A stretch of 7,899 nt of DNA from an uncultured Polyangiaceae bacterium (GCA_947258625.1 CAMYJN010000085.1:1-7899); one strand, 5' to 3'; counted from the stretch's first letter, positions 1 to 6,899 are shown. Numbers and translations are program-made. Notes: generated from the letters alone by a model not told the origin.

Positions 1-456
1 AATGAACGCCCAATTCTTCTTCGAGCCGCGAAGGCGTCCACCCCAATCGGCCAGCATCATTTGCCAGCCATACTTTTTGCGAAGCGCCCGGAGACCCGCT
101 TGTTTGTCGGCCTCATCGTCCACCAATCGCGCTGTGCCTTCGTGCCAAGGCCCCTTGAGCGCGCCCCGAACACCGCACGCCGCGATGCGGATCTTCGAAT
201 TACGTCGTAGTCGTTTGACCTTGTAGGAGTCGCCGTTGGTGAAAATCACCAGCTCGTTTCCGTCGCGGCCCACCCAGACGGGCGTTTGGACGCCCGTTCC
301 GTTCTTTCGGAACGTCTCGAGGTTCACATACCGCGCTTTGCCCAGGTCATCGATGGCCGCCATGGGCCGATCATAACGCGCTTTGGCTCGCGCGCATCCT
401 ATGCCAAAGAAGCCCGAGCTTAGAAGAAAGGACAAACCAAGAGAAAGATTCGTCAT
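1..456 (-). CDS. PPOX-class (FDOR split-barrel) oxidoreductase, Rv2061-like, partial
   Basis: Reading the minus strand from ATG at 456-454 gives 152 residues with no stop before the window edge, so the C-terminus is missing. The segment YVNLETFRKNGTGVQTPVWV (about 39-58), followed by a strand ending in IFTNGDSYKVKRLRRN and then RIAACGVRGALKGPWHEGTARLV, matches the pyridoxamine-phosphate-oxidase-like split beta-barrel in the version annotated as PPOX class probable F420-dependent enzyme. Members bind flavin or F420 and reduce small substrates in the cytoplasm; this one's substrate is unknown. The first 24 residues are hydrophobic (LSLGLSFLLSSGFFGIGC), which is odd for this family. Either the protein is exported or anchored, or the true start is Met32 (ATG at 363-361), just ahead of the conserved domain. 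Neither start has a clear Shine-Dalgarno. The gene is divergent from the P450, with 76 bases between start codons. The family call is firm; cofactor and start are not. Confidence 0.75.
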   Translation of the reverse strand, partial: MTNLSLGLSFLLSSGFFGIGCARAKARYDRPMAAIDDLGKARYVNLETFRKNGTGVQTPVWVGRDGNELVIFTNGDSYKVKRLRRNSKIRIAACGVRGALKGPWHEGTARLVDDEADKQAGLRALRKKYGWQMMLADWGGRLRGSKKNWAFI

Positions 457-532
457 GGAACGCGTACAGGTTGCGATGCCGCTGCCGTAAAGCACCGTCC
501 AGCACCTCATCTCAAGTGCGGCGAGTCCTCGC

Positions 533-1957
533 TTGGAGCAGAGTAGCGGCGAGATCGATTTAGGTTTAGAAGACGGGGACGTGACCGCGGAAGTAGCAGC
601 GCAGGCCAGCCCCAGCTCCGTTCCCAGCAAGCCGATCCCTCGAAAGAAAGGGCATTGGTTTTGGGGATGCGCCTTGGATCTAGCCGCGGACCGTACGCAG
701 TTCTTGATCGACGGCCACGAGGAGTACGGCGACGTGTTCGTCTCCCGTGCGCTCATTCGCGACCTCATGTTCGTGCGCGACCCGGCGGTCGTGAACGCGA
801 TCAACGTCACCTACTGGGCCGATTTCCACAAACCCGACTACATCAAGATGATGTGGAAGCCGTTTCTGGGAAACGGTCTCGTGCCAAACGATGGCGAATC
901 TTGGAAGCGCCAGCACAAGCTCATCCTGCCCGGCTTTCACAAGAGGCGCGTCGACGCCTTTGCGCAGACGATGGTCGAGTTCACCGATCGAATGATCGAT
1001 GGGTGGAAGGAAGGCGAGCAAAGAGACATGCGAGTCGAGCTCAACGCGCTTGCGCTCGAGGTCGTCGCCGACACGCTCTTCGACATCGATATCGGCAAGG
1101 GCGACTCCGAGACGATTCGCGATGCCCTAGCTGACATCAGCGAAATCTTGGTCACCGACGCCGACAAGATGATTCCGCGGCCCGACTGGTGGCCTACCGC
1201 CGAGAACCGGCGGAAGAAACGCGCCATCGCGAAAATCGAAGAAATCATCCGGCGCGTGCATGACGAACGGCTGGCCCACCAGGAAGACCGCGGAGATCTG
1301 TTCTCGCACATGGTGTTCGTCGAAGACGAGCAAGGGCGCATGTCCGACCAGCAGCTTCGCGACGAAGCGATGACCCTCATCTTTGCAGGGCACGAAACGA
1401 CGGCGCATGCGCTGACCTGGACTTGGTACTTGCTCGCCAAGAACCCCGACAAATTGGAGAACATGCGCGAGGAGCTTGCCCGCGTGCTTCAGGGCAGGCG
1501 CGCCCAAGTAGAGGACCTGCCCAATCTTCCCTACCTCGAGCTGGTGGTGAAGGAGTCGCTTCGACTTCTGCCGTCGGTATGGGCATACGCGCGCCAAGCG
1601 CAGCGAGACCTCGTCATCGAAGGCTACGAGATCAAAAAGGGGCAGACGATCACCATCAGTCACATCGCGATGGGTCGTAACCCCAAGTACTACGACAACC
1701 CGATGGAGTTTCGGCCCGATCGCTGGACCCGTGAGTTCGAGCGGAGCCTTCCCCGTGGCGCGTACGTTCCATTTGCAGCGGGGCCCCGTGTCTGCCTTGG
1801 CAAGCAGTTCGCGATGATGGAAATGCGAATGATTCTCGCGACGCTCCTCCAACGCGTCGAACCGAACCTTTCGGAAGGCTTCGAACCCGACTTCGTGACC
1901 GAGCTTTCGATGCATCCAGGCGAACGCGGCATGCAGGCCGACGTCCGGTTCCGCTAG
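533..1957 (+). CDS. cytochrome P450
   Basis: A complete soluble-type bacterial P450 of 474 residues, a haem-thiolate monooxygenase that inserts one O2 oxygen into a hydrophobic substrate using two electrons from a redox partner. All signature motifs are present: C-helix WKRQH (124-128); I-helix AGHETT (285-290), the O2-activating acid/Thr pair; K-helix ESLR (341-344, ExxR); FRPDRW (393-398); and the haem loop FAAGPRVCLG (414-423) with Cys421 as proximal ligand. There is no N-terminal membrane helix; the first 35 residues are acidic and low-complexity. In style it resembles the class that includes CYP102-, CYP4- and CYP175-like enzymes, which act on fatty acids or carotenoids, but the subfamily cannot be set by eye. 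The frame opens after a stop at 488-490 and has no ATG before the domain. TTG at 533 gives the longest product, with a weak GGCGAG upstream; GTG at 581 is the alternative and would drop 16 residues. The next gene is a ferredoxin, a possible electron donor, but 172 bases separate them. Confidence 0.95.
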   Translation: MEQSSGEIDLGLEDGDVTAEVAAQASPSSVPSKPIPRKKGHWFWGCALDLAADRTQFLIDGHEEYGDVFVSRALIRDLMFVRDPAVVNAINVTYWADFHKPDYIKMMWKPFLGNGLVPNDGESWKRQHKLILPGFHKRRVDAFAQTMVEFTDRMIDGWKEGEQRDMRVELNALALEVVADTLFDIDIGKGDSETIRDALADISEILVTDADKMIPRPDWWPTAENRRKKRAIAKIEEIIRRVHDERLAHQEDRGDLFSHMVFVEDEQGRMSDQQLRDEAMTLIFAGHETTAHALTWTWYLLAKNPDKLENMREELARVLQGRRAQVEDLPNLPYLELVVKESLRLLPSVWAYARQAQRDLVIEGYEIKKGQTITISHIAMGRNPKYYDNPMEFRPDRWTREFERSLPRGAYVPFAAGPRVCLGKQFAMMEMRMILATLLQRVEPNLSEGFEPDFVTELSMHPGERGMQADVRFR

Positions 1958-1977
1958 GCTGCTCGACGGATGCGCAT

Positions 1978-1994
1978 TGTAAACTCCTGTAAAC
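1978..1994. promoter_or_regulatory. tandem TGTAAAC direct repeats
   Basis: Two exact TGTAAAC copies (1978-1984 and 1988-1994) start 10 bases apart, one helical turn, 20 bases after the P450 stop. Direct repeats phased like this can place regulator subunits side by side on one DNA face. A weak promoter match overlaps them: TTGTAA at 1977-1982 (4/6 to the -35 consensus), then TATTAC at 2002-2007 (4/6 to the -10) with a long 19-base spacer. The repeat is directly visible; its role as an operator is inferred. Confidence 0.35.
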
Positions 1995-2046
1995 ACGGGA
2001 CTATTACTATTCCTGCGACCCAAGCTGCGGTCACAGACAAAAAAGA

Positions 2047-2086
2047 CATGATACACTTCTTGTTTGTTGTATCATGCCATGTTACA
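2047..2086. promoter_or_regulatory. candidate operator: three CATGATACA-type half-sites
   Basis: CATGATACA (2047-2055) and its exact reverse complement TGTATCATG (2068-2076) form a perfect 9-base inverted repeat with a 12-base spacer. A third half-site, CATGTTACA (2078-2086), pairs with the middle one to give the 19-base palindrome TGTATCATGCCATGTTACA, with 8 of 9 arm positions matching around a single C. The half-sites start 21 and 10 bases apart, so all sit on about the same helix face. The last one ends 43 bases before the ferredoxin start codon, a usual place for a repressor or activator site. No matching regulator gene lies in the window. A terminator is unlikely because the stem is AT-rich and no T-run follows. 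Confidence 0.5.
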
Positions 2087-2088
2087 AA
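2060..2088 (+). promoter_or_regulatory. weak sigma70-like promoter for the ferredoxin operon
   Basis: TTGTTT (2060-2065, 3/6 to the -35 consensus) and TACAAA (2083-2088, 4/6 to the -10) are 17 bases apart. Transcription would start near 2095 and give a leader of about 35 bases. The proposed -10 overlaps the rightmost operator half-site, so a protein bound there would block it. The match is weak by itself; its position between the palindrome and the operon is the main support. Confidence 0.25.
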
Positions 2089-2129
2089 GCTCGCAGCGGC
2101 AGCAACCGCCGCATGACCAGAGGCTCTAG

Positions 2130-2429
2130 ATGGCGACTTTGATCATAGATGACTGCATCAACTGCGGGGCGTGCGAAGACGAGTGCCCCAACGGCGCGAT
2201 CTCGATGGGTGACGACATCTTCGTCATCGATCCCATGCTTTGCACCGAATGTGTTGGCCACCACGGCGAGCAGATGTGTGCAGCTGCCTGCCCGCCCGAA
2301 GCATGTGCTCAAGACCCCGACCGCGTCGAAACCGAAGAAGAGCTCATCTCGCGAGCCCGGAAGATCCATCCCGACAGGTCGCTCACTCTCTCCACCGATA
2401 CCTCGCACTTCCGCGCGGACCAAGGCTGA
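2130..2429 (+). CDS. 2[4Fe-4S] ferredoxin (Alvin/YfhL-like)
   Basis: A 99-residue cytoplasmic iron-sulfur electron carrier. The first cluster motif is the classical C9-x2-C12-x2-C15-x3-C19-P. The second is C38-x2-C41-x8-C50-x3-C54-P, whose eight-residue insertion is typical of the Allochromatium vinosum-type dicluster ferredoxins and YfhL relatives; these carry very low-potential clusters. About 45 hydrophilic residues follow the last cysteine, longer than in clostridial ferredoxins. The ATG at 2130 is supported by AGAGG at 2119-2123 with a six-base spacer. The stop lies 18 bases before the FAD oxidoreductase start, which indicates co-transcription. It could feed electrons to the upstream P450 or exchange them with the downstream flavoenzyme; the sequence does not say which. 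P450 partners are more often single-cluster [2Fe-2S], [3Fe-4S] or [4Fe-4S] ferredoxins. No ferredoxin reductase gene is present here. Confidence 0.93.
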   Translation: MATLIIDDCINCGACEDECPNGAISMGDDIFVIDPMLCTECVGHHGEQMCAAACPPEACAQDPDRVETEEELISRARKIHPDRSLTLSTDTSHFRADQG

Positions 2430-2447
2430 TCGGAAAGGCACGAATCG

Positions 2448-4034
2448 ATGTCCGAGTATGACGTAATCATCGTGGGCGCAGGGCATAACGGCCTCACCGC
2501 CGGAGTCGAGCTGCAGCGTGCCGGCAAGAAGGTTCTGATCCTCGAGAAGACCAACTGGCCTGGCGGACAAGCGGCGACCAAGGAGCTCTTCAAGGGCTAC
2601 AAGCACAGCGTCGGCGCCTGGGCGCTCCTGATCTTCCGCGAAGAGCTGATCAAGTATCTCGAGATGGACAAAGAGGGCTTCGAGCTCATTCGGCCGGAGA
2701 GCTCGTTCACCGTGTTCGGGGACGAGAGCCAGCCTTGCTTCATCGGCTACACCGATCCGATCGACCTCGCGAACCATATCGCCGAAGATCATGGCATCGA
2801 CGCTCTCGACGGATTCAACAGCCTCGGCTCCTTCTTCGCCAACTTCAAAGAAATGTTCGAGCGGTACATGCACGAGAAGCCGCCGACGCTCGAGGAGATC
2901 ATCGCGATGGAGCCGGACGACAAGACCCGTCAGGCCCTGTCGAAGCTCAGCTACGGAAGCGCGATCGAGATCATCCGCGAGTTCTTCAAGGATTCGGACG
3001 AGCACGGCTGCATTCAGGGCTCGCTTTCGGCGTCCGCCATCGACGGAACGCACATGGGTCCGTACACCAAGGGCAGCGCCGCTTCGATGTCGTACCATTA
3101 CACCGCTGGCGACACCTACGATTTCAAGATCCCCAAGGGCGGCATCGGCACCGTCTCGTCCTCGCTCATGAAGGTCTTCCAGCGCTACGGCGGCGAGGTG
3201 CGCTTCAAGTCGATCGTCGACGAGTTCATCATCGAGGACGGCGCCGTCGTCGGCGTCCGCATGAAGGATGGCGAAGAGATCCGTTCCGAAGCCACCATTT
3301 CGACCCTCGACTCGAAGATGACCTTCGCAAACATGTGCGCGCCGGGCACCTTGCCGACGGACTTCGCCAACGCGGTCGACGACATCGAGTACGCGAACGG
3401 CTACGTACAGGTTCACATGACCATCAAGGAGCTCCCGACCTTCAAGAATCAGCTCGAGTTCGTGAACGGCACCGTTCAGAGCTGGCTCGTCGCGTACATC
3501 AAGGGGCCTGAGCAGCTTCACAAGGCGTGGCAGCAGTCGCGTGCAGGTCAGGTCGCCGACGACCCTGCGGTCTACTGCTACTTCCCGTCGCAGCTCGACT
3601 CGAGCCTTTCGCCCGGGGACGGCACGCATACCTGCACCATGTTCTCGCACTACTTCCCGACGGACATCCCGGCGGGCAAGCACAACGAGATGAAGAACCT
3701 CATGGTCGAGAAGATGATCACGGCGATAGAGCAGGTCATCCCCAACTTCCGCGACTTGATCATGGACCAGGTCGCCTTCACACAGCGGTACTTCGAGAAG
3801 GCATTCAACGCGACCGAGGGCGATTTCTCGATGGGGCTTCTGCATCCAGGCCAGATGTTCGGCGATCGCCCGGTTCCGGGTTGGGATGGCGGCCATGAGA
3901 CCCCGCTCGCGAACCTCTACATGGCTGGCGGGGCCTGCCATCCGGGCCCCGGAGTGACCTGCCTGCCGGGCCTGAACGGCTCACGCATCGTGTTGGACAA
4001 GCTTGGCGGCGCGAACGAACAAGCGGCCGAGTAG
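2448..4034 (+). CDS. FAD-dependent oxidoreductase, phytoene dehydrogenase-related (CrtI/PYROXD2-like)
   Basis: A 528-residue flavoprotein of the amine oxidase/phytoene desaturase superfamily (COG1233 type). The N-terminal Rossmann motif VIIVGAGHNGLTAG (6-19) continues to LEK (32-34), whose Glu33 should bind the FAD ribose, then PGG (38-40). PKGGIG (229-234) followed by VRFKSIVDEFIIEDGAVVGV (251-270) is the family's second FAD-binding region. The C-terminal LYMAGGACHPGPGVTCLPG (490-508) is the CrtI-type FAD closure. Relatives desaturate, saturate or isomerise polyenes such as phytoene or retinol, often at the membrane surface; the length and the GxGHNG form are closer to PYROXD2-like proteins than to classical CrtI, so carotenoid desaturation is possible but unproven. 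GGAAAGG at 2432-2438 provides the ribosome site, nine bases from ATG. It follows the ferredoxin by 18 bases and precedes the DUF445 gene by 15. No crtB, crtE or cyclase gene accompanies it. Confidence 0.9.
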   Translation: MSEYDVIIVGAGHNGLTAGVELQRAGKKVLILEKTNWPGGQAATKELFKGYKHSVGAWALLIFREELIKYLEMDKEGFELIRPESSFTVFGDESQPCFIGYTDPIDLANHIAEDHGIDALDGFNSLGSFFANFKEMFERYMHEKPPTLEEIIAMEPDDKTRQALSKLSYGSAIEIIREFFKDSDEHGCIQGSLSASAIDGTHMGPYTKGSAASMSYHYTAGDTYDFKIPKGGIGTVSSSLMKVFQRYGGEVRFKSIVDEFIIEDGAVVGVRMKDGEEIRSEATISTLDSKMTFANMCAPGTLPTDFANAVDDIEYANGYVQVHMTIKELPTFKNQLEFVNGTVQSWLVAYIKGPEQLHKAWQQSRAGQVADDPAVYCYFPSQLDSSLSPGDGTHTCTMFSHYFPTDIPAGKHNEMKNLMVEKMITAIEQVIPNFRDLIMDQVAFTQRYFEKAFNATEGDFSMGLLHPGQMFGDRPVPGWDGGHETPLANLYMAGGACHPGPGVTCLPGLNGSRIVLDKLGGANEQAAE

Positions 4035-4049
4035 CCGGCACCAAACTAG

Positions 4050-5249
4050 ATGGACGACTGCAATCCCCTGGTCCTTCTGATCCCGTTCATCGCAGGGTTC
4101 ATCGGCTGGTTCACCAACTGGCTTGCCGTGAAGGCGACGCTCTATCCGGTTGAATTCGTCGGCATTCCGCCGGCATTCGGCTGGCAGGGGGTCATTCCGA
4201 AGAACACCGAGGAGATGTCACAGAGCTTCAGCCAGCTCATCCACGATAAGCTGCTCAACATCGAAGAGCTCTTCGCGGGCATCGACCACGATCACAACGA
4301 AGAGCTCGACAAGGTCGTCGAGGAGGTCGCCCAGGAGATCATCCGCGAGTTCTCGACGAACATCGCGCCTGAGTCCTGGGCGCGCGCTCGCGAGAAACTG
4401 CGCGAGTACATCAACATGTTGGTGCGCCGCAACGTTCGCGCCGTCACCATCGAGATCATGGATCGCATGGCCAAGGAGGCCGGCGACATCATCGACATCG
4501 ACGCCATCGTGCGGGAGGCGATGCTCGAGGACCGCGCGCTGCTGGGCCGGGTGTTGATCGAGATCGCGGGCCCCGAGTTCAAGTTCATCGAGCGCTCGGG
4601 TCTCTGGTTTGGCTTTCTCTTCGGCATCGTCCAGATGCTCGTCTGGATCGTCTACCCCGCAGGTTGGGTCCTACCCGCTGCCGGCTTCCTCGTCGGATAC
4701 ATCACGAACTGGCTGGCTCTGAATCTGATTTTCGAACCCAAAGAGCCGAAGCAGGTCGGGCCGTTGAAGATCCAGGGCGTCTTCATCAAGCGCCAGCGAG
4801 AGGTGGCGACCTCGTTCGCGGACGTCATCGCCGAGCGTGTTCTCAACGCCGAAAACATGGTCCAGCACATCAGCGACGGGCCGAACCGCCAGCGCGTCTT
4901 GGGCATTCTCGAGGGCCAGGTCGAGGAGAGCATGAAAGTGTACGAGCGCGACGCGATGGTGGGGATGCTCGTGTCCAAGGACAAGCTCGATGAGGCCAAG
5001 GCCGACCTGCTCGATCGCGTGCGCAACGCCGACATCACCGACAGCAGTCAGATCAAGACGTTTGCCGACCAATCCCGTCACATCCGCGGTCAGCTCGAAG
5101 CGAACCTCGCCGCGCTCGACTCGGCCCAGTTCAGCGGCATCCTGCGCCCAGTCTTCCAAAAGGACGAGTGGAAGCTCATCCTGGCCGGCGGAGTCATCGG
5201 CACGGGCATCGGCGCTCTGCAGGTGGTTTTCCTCTTCGGCGGCTTCTAG
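4050..5249 (+). CDS. DUF445 family membrane protein with internal duplication
   Basis: A 399-residue protein of the DUF445 family (YheB/YjiN-like), molecular function unknown. Hydrophobic segments lie at about 7-30, 186-203, 206-228 and 376-397, separated by long charged helical stretches (about 52-180 and 230-372). The family signature occurs twice: GWFTNWLA (19-26), then QGV (46-48) and SFSQLIHDKLLN (59-70); and GYITNWLA (216-223), then QGV (242-244) and SFADVIAERVLN (255-266). The halves are offset by about 196 residues, so this is an internal duplication rather than chance. The start is ATG 4050, 15 bases after the preceding stop, without a strong Shine-Dalgarno, which suggests translational coupling. 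As last gene of the ferredoxin-flavoenzyme unit it could be a membrane scaffold or handle a lipid substrate; that is speculation. Its stop lies 12 bases from the end of the convergent lipoprotein gene, with no clear terminator between. Confidence 0.88.
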   Translation: MDDCNPLVLLIPFIAGFIGWFTNWLAVKATLYPVEFVGIPPAFGWQGVIPKNTEEMSQSFSQLIHDKLLNIEELFAGIDHDHNEELDKVVEEVAQEIIREFSTNIAPESWARAREKLREYINMLVRRNVRAVTIEIMDRMAKEAGDIIDIDAIVREAMLEDRALLGRVLIEIAGPEFKFIERSGLWFGFLFGIVQMLVWIVYPAGWVLPAAGFLVGYITNWLALNLIFEPKEPKQVGPLKIQGVFIKRQREVATSFADVIAERVLNAENMVQHISDGPNRQRVLGILEGQVEESMKVYERDAMVGMLVSKDKLDEAKADLLDRVRNADITDSSQIKTFADQSRHIRGQLEANLAALDSAQFSGILRPVFQKDEWKLILAGGVIGTGIGALQVVFLFGGF

Positions 5250-5261
5250 GAGCTCCCGAGT

Positions 5262-6848
5262 CTATTCGGTGACGTCCCGCATCGCTATCACGCCCTGCAC
5301 CGCGCCCATGTAGACCGTCCCGTCGGGGTGGAGATGAACTTGGCCTGTGATCGGGTCGAAGGGTCGTCCATCACCAATGTATGTGCGGAAGATCTCCTCG
5401 CCGTTCTCCCAGCTGGTCGCGGTGAGGTAGAATAAGTCTTGGTCCGGAACGTCGGGATCGGCGCCCCAGCCCCAGATGACGCCGCTTTGCGTGGCGAGCT
5501 GCGCGCTGTTTCCGAATGACGTGGTGTTCTTCCAGACGTTCTCGCAGCCAGTCACATTGCGGTCTTGGTCACGCAGGACTCGGTAGCGTTCGATACCGGG
5601 ATTTATCGTCCTTGCGGGGGCGAATGGGCCCCCGAATCCTGAGTCGTTCACGATGACGATATGGTCGTCGTAGCCGATGAGCGTGTTCTCGGTTGCACTT
5701 TCACCTTCGCGAAAGACGGGCACCTTACACAATGGGGGGTTCGGCTGATCGCGGTCCATGACGAGCACGTTGATCTGACCGTCGGCGTTGTCCGCGATCG
5801 AAATGAGATCATCTCGGGTTCCCAGAAGCGTCGGGCTGGTGCCCGAGCCCGGAAGCACCCCGCTGATGCCCGTTCCAGGGTCGTAGGGCGCCTCCCAATC
5901 CACTTGGACTGCGCCATCTTCGTCAGCGACAAGACGGAAGGTCGATTCATAAGTGACGAGGTAGACGCCTCGATCATCGACCACCATCGAGTTCTGGAGC
6001 TCCTGGCCGAGATCGGTCATCTCGATCGTGTCCGACTCGATGTCGTAGTAACCGACGCGTCCGTCAGTCACCATGAACCAGACCCGGCCTTCGTAGTCGA
6101 CCACGGTATCCTGCAGCATCGGGTCATCAACCTCCACGGCAGGCGCAAGCCCTGGGATCTCTTTGGAGTAGTCTTGGACGAACTGCGGCGCGCCATCGAC
6201 AACTTCGACGTGGTATTGCTCCAGCCGATTGTTTGGGGGCCCAATGATGATGTTGTCGTCCCCGTCGATGCTGAAGTAGGCGCCACCTGCGGCGTTCGTC
6301 ACGAACGGCTTGAGCCCGAGGTCCCGCTCCGCGACGATGTCGAGGTTCTCGTTGTCGAACATCGTGAGCATGATCCGAATGCCCGTGGCATCATTGGCGA
6401 CCAGGCAGCTCCCGACGACATAGCCATCGTCCAAAATTGCCATCATGGCGCAGACGCCGGCGATGGCGCCCAATTGACTCGTCACGATCTCGAGGCTTGG
6501 GCCCAAGGGTCCTGCACGGTCGTACGTCGCCGAGTTGTAGTGATCGTTGTGGATGCGAGAGTCGCCGCTGTTATCGAGAAACGGATGAGCGGGGATGTCC
6601 TTCGGGTCTGCGGGACTGGGAACCGCGGCCTGGCCGACAAAAGGCTCGATGCCCAGTTCCTCCGCAGCCTGTCGCGGCATCGGCGTCGCTTCGCGAATTG
6701 GCTCGAAGCGTTCGACGCATGCCGGACTCGTGGAGCCATCAGGACAGCTCGTATCGTTGCCACAACCGACCGCACATAGCGTGATGATGGCCAAACAAAG
6801 GAAAGCAAAGCGAATGACTCCATCGTTGGAGAAAGAAGCAAAGTGCAT
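5262..6848 (-). CDS. secreted beta-propeller-like lipoprotein, function unknown
   Basis: Taking ATG at 6848-6846 gives 528 residues. This start has GGAG at 6859-6856 with a seven-base spacer and places a signal peptide at the terminus: hydrophobic VIRFAFLCLAIITLCAVGC (11-29) with lipobox AVG-Cys29. The mature protein would be lipid-anchored in the envelope. The first part after Cys29 is a Cys/Pro/Asp-rich linker (about 30-110). From about 120 to the end there are roughly six or seven repeats of the type xxDG-x-(V/I)-(Y/W)-xx followed by a short strand, for example DYEGRVWFMVTDGRVGYYD (251-269), DDRGVYLVTY (291-300) and HPDGTVYMGAVQGVIAMRD (507-525), as expected of PQQ/WD-like propeller blades. 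No catalytic motif or cofactor ligand set is recognised. It could bind a ligand or support assembly at the cell surface. An in-frame upstream ATG at 6998 would add 50 residues ahead of the signal peptide and is unlikely. It is divergent from the serine hydrolase and convergent with the DUF445 gene. Confidence 0.8.
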   Translation of the reverse strand: MHFASFSNDGVIRFAFLCLAIITLCAVGCGNDTSCPDGSTSPACVERFEPIREATPMPRQAAEELGIEPFVGQAAVPSPADPKDIPAHPFLDNSGDSRIHNDHYNSATYDRAGPLGPSLEIVTSQLGAIAGVCAMMAILDDGYVVGSCLVANDATGIRIMLTMFDNENLDIVAERDLGLKPFVTNAAGGAYFSIDGDDNIIIGPPNNRLEQYHVEVVDGAPQFVQDYSKEIPGLAPAVEVDDPMLQDTVVDYEGRVWFMVTDGRVGYYDIESDTIEMTDLGQELQNSMVVDDRGVYLVTYESTFRLVADEDGAVQVDWEAPYDPGTGISGVLPGSGTSPTLLGTRDDLISIADNADGQINVLVMDRDQPNPPLCKVPVFREGESATENTLIGYDDHIVIVNDSGFGGPFAPARTINPGIERYRVLRDQDRNVTGCENVWKNTTSFGNSAQLATQSGVIWGWGADPDVPDQDLFYLTATSWENGEEIFRTYIGDGRPFDPITGQVHLHPDGTVYMGAVQGVIAMRDVTE

Positions 6849-6899
6849 GGTCGGGCTCCGTCGTCTGCGCCAAATTGATTCGCAAGTCACCAGCCCGTC

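Noticed and set aside
2..226. A 74-codon plus-strand open frame
   Set aside because: The opposite strand encodes the PPOX domain; this frame is Arg/Ser/Pro-rich shadow sequence.
2017..2035. GACC/GGTC pairing followed by A-rich sequence as a P450 terminator
   Set aside because: The stem is only four bases and is followed by A-rich, not T-rich, sequence on the coding strand.
1127..2056. A 309-codon minus-strand open frame
   Set aside because: It is antisense to the P450, which carries all family motifs; the translation shows no domain.
2082..3941. A 619-codon minus-strand open frame
   Set aside because: It lies wholly opposite the ferredoxin and flavoenzyme genes, both with clear family motifs. 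Its protein is rich in Arg, Val, Leu and Asp with no recognisable domain, as expected from codon bias of the plus-strand genes.
2448..4034. Naming the flavoenzyme crtI
   Set aside because: Family motifs fit the wider phytoene dehydrogenase-related group, but no carotenoid synthesis genes flank it and its sequence style is nearer PYROXD2-like proteins, so a specific symbol is not justified.
5249..5256. GGAGCTCC palindrome in the convergent gap as a terminator
   Set aside because: It has no loop and no T-run on either strand; a terminator cannot be supported between the convergent genes.
5661..6779. A 372-codon plus-strand open frame
   Set aside because: It is antisense to the lipoprotein gene, which has a signal peptide, a ribosome site and propeller repeats; the antisense product has none of these.
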